Positions 51,734-63,710 of a stretch of DNA of 64,000 nucleotides are shown piece after piece. Source of the DNA: Coprinopsis marcescibilis. Taxonomy: Eukaryota > Basidiomycota > Agaricomycetes > Agaricales > Psathyrellaceae. Where the stretch lies: positions 1 to 64,000 of the forward strand of contig ML210172.1 of assembly GCA_004369085.1 (NCBI GenBank). Direction: 5' to 3'. How positions within the stretch are numbered: position 1 is the stretch's first letter; the number at the start of each line of letters is the position of its first letter. The translations under genes were made by a program, and so were the position numbers. The notes beneath the pieces are model-generated. The model made no database searches, had not been told where the DNA came from, and saw only the letters and a program-made list of their open reading frames with translations.

Positions 51734-53840
51734 ATGCCTCGGCCCAATCCCTTGCAAAAGTTTAGCTCTGCGTTATCTAGCAACGCCGACTATCAGGTTC
51801 TAACCCCTCGTACACCACATTCCAGGACTGCCCGCGCGGAGGAAGGAGAGAGTGTTTTTGCGAAACTCCAAGCGAACGCTAATGATTTCGACGATGGAGT
51901 AACGTACGAGCAACAGCAATCTGCGCCACTGCTTCATTCTTCGGCGAGTGGAAGGTTCCCAGCTGGACTGAACCCGAAGGAAGACGATGACGCCGAGAAA
52001 GTCCGCCTTTCACCGTTGACCAAGGCGTGCGGAGTGTTCGGGGTGGTTTTGGCGGGCGTGCTGCTCGTCATGGCCGTGGTATCATGGTCAAGCCCAGGAA
52101 CACTCCAACGTTACCTTGGGTTCGCAGCAGTTGACCCCGCACAAATGCAGGCTCAATCGCCAGAAAAGGTTATTGTTGCTACTGCCTCAGAATCCCACTC
52201 GGAATCGTCTTTCCCCGCTCAAGCGACAGACCATGCGCAGTCCCCCAACCCCCACGGAAGCAATATGCAATCGATATCATACGCAAACTACACTACCTTT
52301 CCTCTTACACCCGTGCAGTATCTGCAGGAATGCGGGAAGCAAATGTCGGGGTTCATGTCGCATGGGGATTATTGGGATGTGTCGCCTATGGGGGAGATGG
52401 ATGTCGAACACGAAGACCCGCCGCAAACCGGTACTTGCAAGAGCACGATCACATACATGTTGTCCGGACGAGTGGGTCTTGCAGCAGACCTTGCTCTCAT
52501 GGCAGCAACAGCAGCACTAGCACGAGAGGTCAGTGGCACTTCGAACCTCCTGAATACGTTCTAATTAATCCGCATGCAGCGAAATCGAACATTCTTGGTT
52601 GAAGATAGCTTTTGGAATCGTGGAAAATGGAAAGACCATTTCCAGGATGTCAGGATTGGACAACCTGGGCCGGAGCCTGACTGCCGTCCTCCGCCAGCGA
52701 AAGGTGTTTGCAATCGCTGCCAATGGTCTGCACCTTGTCTGAATGCCCTTTCTTTCTAGAAATGGTGGCATGTCCGAGAACCGGAAGGTATGTCCGCCCA
52801 CTTTGTGTGTCCCTAGACCAATAACGAATATATACCGTAGACATTGGGTGTGACGAATTGCTCGCGTTTCTTGTAGGCCACCGAGACTCACCCTCTTGAC
52901 AGATTGTCAACTCATATACCGCGAAATTCCACCTGGGCCACACCTTCGAGGATCACTACGAAAATCCGTGCGTATATCCGCACATACATTCCTCGCTTCT
53001 TTCCAAAACTTGAAATTCTCAGGTTCAAGCACGAACTGAACAGGCAGAAAGAGATCTTCCAAGCCTCTGAAGAATCTTTCAGGACGACTATTCGACCAAA
53101 CCGCGAGACAACCCGATTGATCAACCTGGCCAAGCAGGAGCTCGCGAGGGTGTTCATGGCACATCTCGGCGACCGCGACCCTACGAGAGGCGAGAATACC
53201 TATTTCTCTGTCCACGTCAGACGGGGCGATAGGATCCCACAGGGTTGGGAATACCACCGGAAACCTATTCCCGCCCAAGTATACCACGACTACATCAACG
53301 AGACAGCTGTCAGGCTGTATAGGGACGCGGACGACATTCGGCGTACACCTGTGGTATACATCGCCTCGGATTCCCCAGAATCTGCGAGTGAACTTGAAAG
53401 CATGTACAAAGGACCTTCGTTCCACCTAGGAAAGAGCAGCATTCAGGAGCTCAAGGCCATTGCTAGTGACTCTGAATATCGTCAAAACGAGTTCAACGAG
53501 CTGCCGGCAGCAAAACAGTTCTCTCTCAATAAGGGCGCTATCGTTGACTTGGCTATGGTCACTGGACTTTGGGACCACTCGCAGAGTGAACCGCTTATGT
53601 TGGATGCAGCCATCTGCGCAGTCAGGTCTGTTCAACTTCCTCGACCACTTGGCCTTCAGCTTACCGTACACTTGTTATAGCTCGACCTTTTGCAAGCTTG
53701 CAGCAATTGGATTGGGGTGGGACGACGCTTTCGGACAGGTCGACGACATGGGCAGCATCGACAACGTTCGCAAGAGATGGGTAGACCTCGACACCAAAGG
53801 CAGTGAATTACCAGTTTGGAGACCATTTGAACTGTTTTAG
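51734..53840 (+). CDS. type II membrane fucosyltransferase-like protein
   Basis: Six exons (51734-52528, 52580-52703, 52760-52787, 52841-52849, 52903-53625, 53681-53840) close to 612 residues. A cytosolic N-terminus of about 95 residues is followed by a single transmembrane anchor (KACGVFGVVLAGVLLVMAVV), a Ser/Gln-rich stem, and a luminal GT domain. Recognisable parts: YLQECGKQMSGFMSHGDYWD, TFLVEDSFWNRGKW, ENTYFSVHVRRGDRIPQGW (the HVRRGD motif of GDP-fucose transferases of the GT-B fold), VVYIASDSPESASELESM and DLAMVTGLW. Resembles the fungal family distantly related to protein O-fucosyltransferases and alpha-1,6-fucosyltransferases. Donor and acceptor cannot be told from sequence. Exon 4 is only 9 nt. 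Confidence 0.8.
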
Positions 53841-54091
53841 ATGTGGAAATTTGAACTGATGTTCATTGTCAAATGTGAAAATGGAAGGCGAAAGTCGAAA
53901 TATGAGGATATACATCCTGCTAGTGAGGTATACAATAATAAGTAATTTACAGATAGCTATCGCTTGGGAAGTAGTGACATACGTCAACCAAAATGGTTTG
54001 CAATACTTGTCGAAGTCGTGAGTATCATATCATGATCGTTGGAGTCCTAGACGTGAATGTAATAGAACGATAAAATGTGTCTACCGCGGTT

Positions 54092-56363
54092 CTAGTATGC
54101 GAATCTGAAATCCAGGCGACTGTTACCAACATCTGTAGTATTTTGGATGTATTCTGATTTTTCCTGGGAAAGTGGATCGTTGTGTCAAAACCAGATGTAA
54201 AATGATGTAAAATGAAAGAGACAAACCTTCTCGGACCATGAGTTCCATTTTTTGTCGCGTCTTGCGTTGAGGAACTTGTAGAAGAAGTGCGTGCTGATGT
54301 AGAGGAAAATGTTCATGCTAGCAATCGCGATCAATTGTCGGTTTCCTCTTTTGTCTGTTGATGCTGTCAGTAAAGGGTGATAGAGACGGAATGCGGTTAG
54401 TACTGACAGAGCGGTGCGTCATCCGCTCGGTAGATGTTGGCATAGACAATAGCGCCAGTCTGGACGAACATGTTGTAGAGTGAAGCCGAGATAGTGCTAA
54501 GAGCCCAATTTAGTTTCGGCGCTTGCCTAAACAATGGATGATTGTGGCGTACCGAGTTTTAACGCTGTAAGAGTTTCTTGACGCCCATGCAACCTGAATG
54601 GGATGGACGTAGGGGAAACCAGTGACCAAAGTAACCACAGCGTAGTAGACCCATGGACCCTCGATGTTGATTCCACGGAATGTGTAGAGGGCGACCAAGA
54701 GAGGCAAAGCCCAGACCTGAAGAACAATGGTGGCGGTTACACGGCTGTTCACCATCTCACTGAGATAGGCAGTGAACAAGAGCATAACAAGTCCGATAAC
54801 GACAGAGGGGATGGTGAGGAGATTTGTCTGAGTCGTATCGAAGCCCAAGTTACGCAGCGATAGCGTGAGGTAGATTTGCGGAGGGCCGACAGGCACTGTG
54901 GAATAGTTAGACACCGGAAACGTTCCGCGGAAAGGGATAAATACTCATGTGCACGAGCCCAAGTGCGTAAATGGGCCAGAGTTTCCAGTCGCAGATAGAC
55001 TCCCATATCATCCCAATAGAGAGTCCCTCTCGGTTGTGCATATCCGACTTGGAGGGATCGTCACGCAAGACGCGGTTGACCATAATGACTTCCTCACTGA
55101 TTAAATCGTTAGGGGAGTCAAAGCTAGATAAAAGATAGAGGGCGTACCGATCACTGAACCACCCCTTTGGTCGAAACCATGTCTTCGTCTGGGTAGGACC
55201 AGGAGGCATAAGAAAGAAGGAGGCGATACCAACGAGTAAGGTCATGATTCCTTCCAGCAAGAAGAGATATCTCCATCCCTCTTTGCCGCCGATTCCACGC
55301 ATACGCAGAATACCAGTACCCAGGAAGGCCGCGACGATGTCGGCGACGTAATTCGACACCCAGAAGTAAGCCATACGGATGGGCACTGTCAACAGAGTTA
55401 GGTATTTTTGAACGCGCTCCAAACTGAACCTTGACTCACGTTCTCGTTTGGTGAAAAAGTAAGACAGGTAAAGGACAACATCGGGGATAAATCCACCCTG
55501 GCAGAAGCCAAGCAGGAATCTAGAGGCAGTATCATTCTAGACCGAGCTGGATCGAAAAACAACGTAAGAGGGCTAACCGGCATGCCAAGAAAGACTTTCT
55601 TCCGCTGAGCCAAAACTGGGACATGGATACGATGCTCCAGAGAACCATCTAAGCAAAACGTCGGAATGATTCTCGGGGTTTATTTGTGGGTCTTTACCTG
55701 ACACGGGATCCAGACATCGGGGCCAACACGCTTTGACACAAGTTGGGAAGGGAGTTCTAAGTGGCACGCGGGTTAGGATGATTACCGAGCTCAAATGATA
55801 AGCACATACCGGCAAGGAGGAAAGACAACCTGAAGAGGGTGTTGCCCAAGTTGAAATCGTTTGTGCTCAGTTTGAGATCTGGCAAAAAGTTGTCCGCGTT
55901 GGCTTGAGAGATGTTGCTTCTGTCGAGGTCAAGGGCGAAGAACATAATGGCAGCCCACAGCATGATCCTGAGATCAATCCTACGGACGATTTTCTGGGAT
56001 TCGAATGTCAACAAGATAAGCCAGAGATAAGGTTTCCCAGCCACATACATTTTCCTCTCGCCATGTCCAGCGAGCGTTGGGATCAAATCGGTGGGTGTTC
56101 TCATACTGAGGCGGAGGGCGATATGCCTCGAGAGTTGTGGGATCGTCGAATACCGAGGGCTGGGTGGCGACGGCGTCGAGGTCGACCTTGGAGCCCTTCC
56201 CAAGAATGCTGCGGAAGGGGTTGGCAGGACGGTCTGGTATAGGAGCGCCGAGGGGTAATGGTTTCTCGTCGAGGACAGAGAGTGCGCCGGATTTTACATC
56301 ATCGTCGCTCGTCAAGCTAGAGTTGTCGTCGACAGGTTTCTGTCGCAGCAGAGCGGTCGACAT
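54092..56363 (-). CDS. MFS transporter of the anion:cation symporter family (Dal5/Tna1-like)
   Basis: Plasma-membrane permease for small organic anions such as allantoate, nicotinate or pantothenate; substrate not determined here. ATG at 56363, stop TAG at 54094-54092. N-terminal cytosolic segment (about 110 residues) precedes the first family motif, KIVRRIDLRIMLWAAIMFFA and LDRSNISQANADNF. Then several membrane blocks separated by short introns: FRLSFLLAG, PSQLVSKRVGPDVWIPCQ, MVLWSIVSMSQF, FLLGFCQGGFIPDVVLYLSY, YVADIVAAFLGTGIL, GWRYLFLLEGIMTLLVGIAS and FLMPPGPTQTKTWF. The second half reads VPVGPPQIYLTLSLRNLGFD, IPSVVIGLVMLLFTAYLSEM and ALYTFRGINIEGPWVYYAVV. The C-terminus ends TTDVGNSRLDFRFAY, the characteristic tail of this family. 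Twelve membrane segments expected. Confidence 0.88.
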
Positions 56364-56744
56364 GGTAAAACTGAGGAATGCTTGTGGAGTCCATGAGTAC
56401 CCGGGAGCCTTTTATAGAAAAAGAGTAGGAGCGAGAGATAAGTGATGATTGCGAAGCGCTCGTCTGTCATTACGCCGTGGACGTACACGATGGCGCGATT
56501 TGTTGGATGTAAGCACACTTGCCTTATATGGTCCGACCGTTGCTATTTCAAGACAAATGTCGCCTTAATGCCTTCACAAAAATTAGCACGCACTCACAGG
56601 CACATCACTCACAGGCCTCATTTACAGGAGCTGGCCATGGCCGCCGAATCGTAAGCTTTGATTATCATTTTCAAAATCCTAATTTGTTGAGCAATTTGAC
56701 CATTACATAAGTTCTCTGGGTCCGATTCGTCTTTGTCTTCATCA
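56364..56744. other. transporter upstream region / CCT7 3' flank
   Basis: 381 bp between two minus-strand genes, containing the permease promoter and the CCT7 3' UTR. An alternative unspliced frame would extend CCT7 into this region, but splicing gives the family C-terminus instead. Confidence 0.5.
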
Positions 56745-58684
56745 CTAACGGCCTCTTCCTCGCCCGCGCATCGCGCGTTGCGCCGTTCCAGCAGGAGCCT
56801 TTGGACCAGGATTCGCCTGTAGACACAGAATATGAATCGATGGAAATGGACAAAAGGTGAAATACTAACCGCTTCACTCTGCGGGCTCCTAATTGTCTCG
56901 TCCACGCTCAGAATAAGCGACGCTGCCTCTGCTGCGCTGCCGATGGCGTTGATTTTGACCAGGCTTGGTTCCCAAACAAAGGCCTCCATGTTATCCCGAA
57001 TGCCAGAGGCACCATCAACGTCAACTCCAAACCACTTGCCATCGGTGGCATGCTTCATACGCAATTTGTTCAAAATGTCAGTCGAATCCAGACCGGCATT
57101 GTCACATATTTGTCTTGGAATAATTTCAAGTGCCTTGGCGAACGCTGCAATGATGAGTTGCAGTTTCCCTGGAATCGTAAGGGCGTGTTTGCGAATGTGC
57201 GCAGAGAGCTCCATCTATGGGGCAAGGGTATGGGTTGGACCGCGTTTTCACAAGCAAAGAAATAAGACTGACCTCAATGGCCCCTCCGCCTGCAACAACC
57301 TCTCCACTCTTGATGGCCCGCTTGACCACCATCAGCGCATCGTGAAGACTCCGCTCCACCTCTTCAATGAATTGTTCAGCTCCACCACGAAGGATCAAAG
57401 TACAGGTCTTGGCTTTGGGGCAATCGGCGAAGATATTGTAACGTTCACCGCCGATTTGCTTCTCTTCAAAGATGCCACATGTTCCTAGGTGCTCCCTCGT
57501 AATGTCGGTGCAAGTTGACTGAATGGAACCGCCAGTTGCCTGGACCACCCTGCGAAGGTCTCCAGCAGGGACGCGTCCAGCACAGAAGATATCTCGATCC
57601 GCAAACCATTGAGTCGCAAGATCTCCGATCGGAAGCTTGCTGAGGACGACCTTTGCACCAGTCTTTTCAATGGCTTGCAGTTTGCGATAGATAATCTCCC
57701 ATTCAGCATCTACAATTGCTTGATAGTCGGAGACAGCCTCCACACGGACTTCGGCATTGTCCTTTTCAGCCTTCAACTCCAGTTCGACGTTGAGGCAAAC
57801 GATGAGAGGATTTGTGAAGTGTTTTGGTTGTTGTTCAGCACCGGCATAAGTGAAGGTTTTCTTGAATGCGACACCTTTGACGAGGAGCGAGTCTTGCAAA
57901 GCGCCACCAGCAACCTTTTTCACTCCAATCAAAGATTCGTCAAGATCGTCGGGATCCAAAATTTCGATGGCCTCTACGACCATGTTAGAGAAGAATGGTT
58001 TTTCGGAATGGATGAGCTTGGATGACATGGACGTGGCGGCACATTTCAGCAGAAGAGAGCGGAATTTCCTGTGATGAGAAACGATAAGGACAGTATCCCC
58101 GTTGTTTGAGGAACACACACGTACTCAGGATCTGACTTGTCCACCGTCACCTGAAGTTCTTTGATTCTGTCAATCGCCTTTGGTACAAGTCAGAAAAAAA
58201 TGCATAATCGAGTGTAAATCGCGCGTACGAGTTTCGATGCTTGTCTGAAGCCCTTCATGATGATATGGGGACTGACGCCATCTTCGATGAAGCTCCGGAT
58301 CTCTTTCAGCAGCTGTGCTGCCAGAAGAACTACACTAGTCGTTCCATCTCCAACTTCTGCATCCTGTGCTCGTGCGATGTCGACTAGAGTACGTGCTGCG
58401 GGATGAACGATTTCGAGAAGTTTCAGGATGGTTGCTCCGTCGTTTGTGATCTGAGATTCCCCCCGTTCGTTGACGATCAGCTTATCCATTCCTCTTGGCC
58501 CGAGTGTGCTTGACAAGGTCTCTGCGATGGCAAGACATGCTGAGATGTTGGAAAGCAACTGCGGGTTTCCTTGCGAGGTGTCGGTGCCTTCTCGCAGAAG
58601 GACGACGGTCGGTTGCTAAAGATCAAAAGTAAATCTGTGAATATCATGTTTGCCGAAACGATCACATACCATTCCACGCTGCAT
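56745..58684 (-). CDS. CCT7: cytosolic chaperonin CCT subunit eta
   Basis: Subunit of the TRiC/CCT ring that folds actin and tubulin with ATP. ATG at 58684; first exon MQRGM then an intron (GTATGT...TTTAG) to [20 protein letters not shown]. Group II chaperonin motifs: [50 protein letters not shown] (GDGTT), [20 protein letters not shown] (eta-type), [89 protein letters not shown] (apical/equatorial) and [35 protein letters not shown]. The last intron removes SEA/VSISPF..., and the protein ends [20 protein letters not shown] plus GRGR, the Gly/Arg tail known for eta. Stop TAG at 56747-56745. Confidence 0.95.
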
Positions 58685-58866
58685 CCCAAAAACCTAGGGT
58701 TGAATTGAATGAATAGGAAATGTGGTGAAGAACAGAATCGCTGCACTGGAGTAGGACGTTTGTAATATTTGAGGCTGTTTGGCTTTTACGCGTTTTTGGA
58801 CGCGTCGCAAGGTAATTGATCTCAGTTCCACCGAATATCGTCTGACGCGTTCCACCTCTCTCTGCC
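58685..58866. promoter_or_regulatory. divergent promoter region, CCT7 / RAD5
   Basis: 182 bp head-to-head spacer. It contains an ACGCGT-rich stretch near 58788-58846 (acgcgtttttggacgcgt and tgacgcgttcc), which resembles MluI cell-cycle-box-type elements known upstream of DNA replication and repair genes in fungi. Confidence 0.45.
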
Positions 58867-61800
58867 ATGGATACTGGCGACGTTCTAGATGGCCCACCCC
58901 CAGGTTCTTTTTTTGCGAGCTCGGATGAAGAGGGAGAACCAGAGACCAGCATGGTTGTAGATGAGTCAGACGGACTCTCCGCAGGTTCCCCACTGCCATC
59001 GACGCCGGGCCCACAACCTTCGTCTCGAGATTCTTCCCCTGCTCCTGCAGAGGAAGAGAAACTTTTCTTGGATGGTGATGACGAAGATGACGACGAAATG
59101 CAAATGGACTTGATTCAAGAAGAGAGTCTTGTGCCACCAGCTCCCAGTCCTGGGGTCTCTGCTGGTGCTGGAAGTGACGAGGAGATACAACTTATAAATG
59201 GTTTCCCTTCTCCGCGTGCTGGCAACTCTCGGAGTCGAGATCAATCTCTAAGAGCGCCTGTCCAGTCTACAAGCCGCTCGTCGTTACCGCCCACCAGGAA
59301 ACGCAAGGGTTCTGACCTTACTCCGCCGACCATTGTTCGAACCGACACCTCACAAGGGGACTTTCCTCCAACATATCTAGGCGAAATAATCGTCACAAAT
59401 GCCTGGAGTAACGTATCCGGGAAGTATATCAAGATAGGCGAACTGTTCCAAGTGAAGCGTGACGACGACGACGACGTGTCAGAATCTAAAGCCAGCAGCT
59501 CCAAACCCAGTGGAAGCAGTAAATCTTCCACCAGCTCTGGAAAGAAGAAGGGCGACGGGAAGAAACAAATGTCTCTCACTGCTATGCTAAAACCTCAAGT
59601 TCCCAGGAACTTCAAGAAGAAGAACGCCGATACAATTGTCAGACTCTTAAACATGAAAGGCTCTGGTTTGTGTAGATTTCTTATTTCCGACAAGTGCGAG
59701 CACTAATAGGTTGGCTCATAGAATTTGGCCGTCTACCGACAGATTGCTCCTGGTGGATACACAAGCTTCTGCAGCTAAGTTAGCATCACCGTTCCAATCT
59801 ACAAGGGCATCATTCTGATATAAGAACAGAACTTGTCGAAATTCGTGGCATAATGACCGAATGTCCCGAAAGGCTGACCACCGGTGTCACAATGATTGTG
59901 ACCCTCCAATTTTTTATCCTAAAGCCAGCGTTTACGAAACCGAGCACATCGTTAAATCTCAATGACGCACCGGGGGCCATGTTTAACGAGGGCCAGGAAA
60001 CACACGAGGAGACGTAAGTTGCAACCACTATGCACCTGGCTCGCCTCTAATCCTAGCAGAGACCTGCGGGAACGCAAAAGTGCCATCGTGCGCTTGTTCG
60101 AGGTGCTTGGACTGAAGCCCCAAGCTGGAGCAAAGATGAAGGGCAAGAATAAAGCCAATGAAAATATCACTCACGAAGCACTGAAGAAGATGGCTCAAAG
60201 ACCAGCAAAGAAGATCAAGGAGGTCGTCGGTGACGGAGAAGAGATTGAAGTTGACGATGCTGAAGAACTCTCGAAGAACGACATTGATGCAATCTACAAA
60301 AAGTGACGTGAATGTCTTTTGGAGCATATCTACGAGTTCTAACGGATGAACAGGGCACAGCACAACGACAAGACAATGGGGATGATGGAACCTGCCGAAT
60401 CATTTAACATGTCTCTGCGACCATATCAGAAGCAAGCGCTACTGTGAGCCATTGGGTCGTTATGCATTCGCAACTCAAACCTCACCACGAATATCTGCCA
60501 GATGGATGCATTCATTGGAAATGGGGAATATGGATGCCAGAGAGGCAACATCCATGCACCCCCTCTGGAGTCAGTGAGTGTCATTTCATAGTCTGGATTA
60601 TCACGTATTCATTGCCTCAGATATGCCTTCCCTCATGATCCAACCAACGACGGGGACGTTATCGATCTAACTATGGATGAAAAGGTGTTCTACTTCAATC
60701 CTTATTCCGGAGAACTCAGCTTGGAATTTCCTAAAACGGAGAGGAAATGTAGGGGAGGGATCCTTGCGTTAGTCAAACCCTCAATTTTATGTGTCAACCA
60801 CTAACTATTCTTCAGGGACGGTATGTCGTTACTCGCTGTTATCGTTCGGGCTAATATACAATATCGCCCGTCTTCTGCTGTGGTTTACAGAGAGTGAGCT
60901 TCCACCCTGGGTTGATCTTGAATTTTGTTGAGGCTGACCGTCACTGGTAGTGGGCATGGGGAAGACAATCATGTTATCAGCACTGATACAAACAAGCCTT
61001 CCATCCGAAAATGATGTGAAGGGGGAAGACACCAACAGGAGGAATCCCAAGCAATTGAAGCTGAATAGTGCATTTAAATCAGTTTCTCGTAAAGCCTCAC
61101 CAAAGCCACCCTCAGCAACGTTGATCGTCGCTCCGACCTCACTTCTTTCCCAATGGGCAGAGGAACTTCAGAGGTCAAGCAAACCTGGCGCCTTGAAAGT
61201 TATGGTCTGGCATGGGCAAAACCGCCTTGACCTCGACGGCCTGGTTGACGAAGAGGAGGATGGCGACAACGTTATTCGGGTCATCGTTACCTCGTATGGT
61301 GTCTTGGCTTCTGAGCATGCCAAATCGGAAAAATACAAGTCACCAATCTTCGAAAGTGAGCATTTTATGGCTCGTGTATTCTGGTCCCTGCTCTTATTTG
61401 TCATTTGCAGTTGAATGGCTGAGAGTTGTTCTCGACGAAGCCCATGCATGTAAATCGAGGTCAAGCAAAACTGCCAAGGCTGTCTATGCGCTTTCCGCCT
61501 GCAGAAAGTGGGCTGTGACAGGCACACCAATCATCAACAGACTTGAAGATCTTTACTCGCTCTTGTATGTTGATATCACACCAGCGAAGAAACGGACGCT
61601 GACCCTGCGCTAGAAAATTCCTCGACTTCAAGCCATGGTCCGACTTCGCTTTCTTCAGATCGTAAGTGATATGGATACTCTCGGTGCCGCTGTATGTTTG
61701 ATATTTGGCGTAGATTTATCACGCTGCCATTCCTTGCGAAGGATCCTAAAGCGATTGAGATCGTTCAGGTCATTCTTGAGAGTATTCTCCTTCGCAGGGA

Positions 61801-63403
61801 GAAGAACATGCGTGATGCGGATGGAAATAAAATCGTCGAGTTGCCTCCGAAAGAGGTACGCCTTGCTTCACAGTGCGTGCGTTAACATGGGAACTCACCG
61901 GGAAATTTTAGGAAACGTTCGAAATGCTGGAGTTCTCCCCTCTCGAGCGAAAGATTTATGATTCTATATACCATACGGTTAAGCTCAAGTTTGAACAACT
62001 CGAGGCTAAAAATCTAGTTGGGAAGAACTATACTCACATTCTTGCCATGCTCATGCGGTACGTAGGCACTGAAGTTGTTATTCTATCATTTCATAGGCTC
62101 ACTGCGTGCAAAGGTTGCGACGCGCGGTGTTACACCCGAGGCTGGTAATCTCACAAGAAGATCAGCCAAGTTCGTCACTGGCGGGCGGTGACAGCAAAGT
62201 AGAATTAAACGACCTCCTCAGTCGGTTTGCTGACGACTCCGGAGGCTCATCGTCCAACAACAATTTCGCTGAAACCTTTTTAGCCAACATTGCAAAAGAA
62301 GAAGTCGTGGAGTGTCCGGTTTGTTTTGGTGAAGTCGAGTTCCCAATGTTTATCCCTGGGTGTATGCACCAGTTGTCAGTTCTTCTTTGACTGGATGTTA
62401 ACAGCTAGTTGACGCCGTTGCTTTAGCTGTAAGGAGTGCATAACGTCTCATGTCGGCATTTGCGAGGAGAAGGACCAAGTACCAACTTGCCCTACCTGTG
62501 GGCAAGGCCCAATCAAGGTAGGTAGGGCTTACTTTTACTGCTTACCGTTTCTGACAACTCTCAGAGTCAAGAACTCGTCGAGATCGTGCGGAAGCCGAAG
62601 AAAGAAGATGACCAGCCTCCGAGTTCCCAGGCCTCAGAACCAGATGTCGTCCTGCGCCGTAATGACTTCCAGTCGTCGACAAAACTCGACGCTTTGATTC
62701 AAAACTTGAGTGAGTTGCATATGAAGGTGTTTGTCGGAACCCCTAATAAATGTCAAAAGGACGCCTTAGAGATCAAGATCCCTGCTTCAGAGCAGTTGTC
62801 TTTTCCCAATTTACCACGTTCCTCGACCTCATCGAGGTGGTTTTGACCCGCGAAAAGTTTGACTATTATCGCTTTGATGGCACAATGGATGTGAAGAAGA
62901 AGAGTGCAGCTATTAGCGAGTTCAAGAGTGCCTCAAGGAAACCCAAGATTCTCATTGTCAGTTTGAAAGCCGGTGGCGTTGGATTGAATGTAGGTCAAAC
63001 TCGTTGCCGTTGAGTGTTCTTGCTCAATCGTCTTCAGCTTACAACTGCGAATCACGTCTTTATGGTGAGGTTCTTGATTTAATATCTGCTGCATCTCCTT
63101 ACCGGACCTTAGATGGACTGCTGGTGGAACGCCGCGACCGAAAACCAAGCCATTGACCGCGTACACAGGATTGGGCAGGAAAAGACCGTCTATGTGAAAC
63201 ACTTTATTGTGAGTTGTCCTTTTGTTGGCCAAGAAGATACAACTTAGATATGGCGTCAGGTATCTTGTACTATCGAAGGTCGCATCCTGGAAATACAAAA
63301 GAGAAAAACTGCAATTGTGAACGAAGCCTTCCGGGGTACCCAAAAGAGCAGTGGTGAACCGGAGAGCCTACAAAATCTGAAGATCATGTTTGGCGATGAA
63401 TAG
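58867..63403 (+). CDS. RAD5: DNA repair helicase/ubiquitin ligase Rad5 (SNF2, HIRAN, RING)
   Basis: Post-replication repair: SNF2-type translocase with a RING E3 for PCNA polyubiquitination. ATG at 58867, stop TAG at 63401-63403, many short introns. N-terminal 130 residues acidic and Ser/Pro-rich; HIRAN domain around residues 165-200 ([20 protein letters not shown]) with following FGRLPTD after an intron. Helicase core: [17 protein letters not shown] (motif I), [50 protein letters not shown] (motif II as DEAH), [34 protein letters not shown]; inserted RING finger (about 62313-62525) with [24 protein letters not shown] and CPTC; then [39 protein letters not shown] and [18 protein letters not shown]. 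The ending [16 protein letters not shown] is family-typical. Confidence 0.94.
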
Positions 63404-63710
63404 ATCTAGAGACATTATGGACATTATGCTATATGCTATACCCGGCGCTACACTGCCTACTACCATCTATAATGGACAGATTTTAGACATATAATTACAC
63501 AGATGTTATTTATTGAGTAGAAACGCGCCTCCCCGACGCGTTCTGAAATTAATCCACGTGATGGCCAGCGCGTCATGAGGCCAACAGAGTCACGGACGCA
63601 AGCCTTTCGGAAGACTCTCTAGCAGCTTCCTCATTCTGGCTTCCTTCTCTCGTTCGATACCCCGGTCACTCAGGTCGCCGAGAATATCCCCTGTGACCTC
63701 TCGGCTCAGG
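63404..63710. other. intergenic region upstream of RNase H1
   Basis: 307 bp spacer between the RAD5 stop and the next plus-strand ATG. It includes a GACGCGTTCTG element at about 63535-63545, similar to the ACGCGT sites before RAD5. No gene seen. Confidence 0.45.

Noticed and set aside
56618..56744. Unspliced 3' extension of CCT7
   Set aside because: The spliced end gives the family-typical Gly/Arg-rich tail, whereas the read-through tail does not match.
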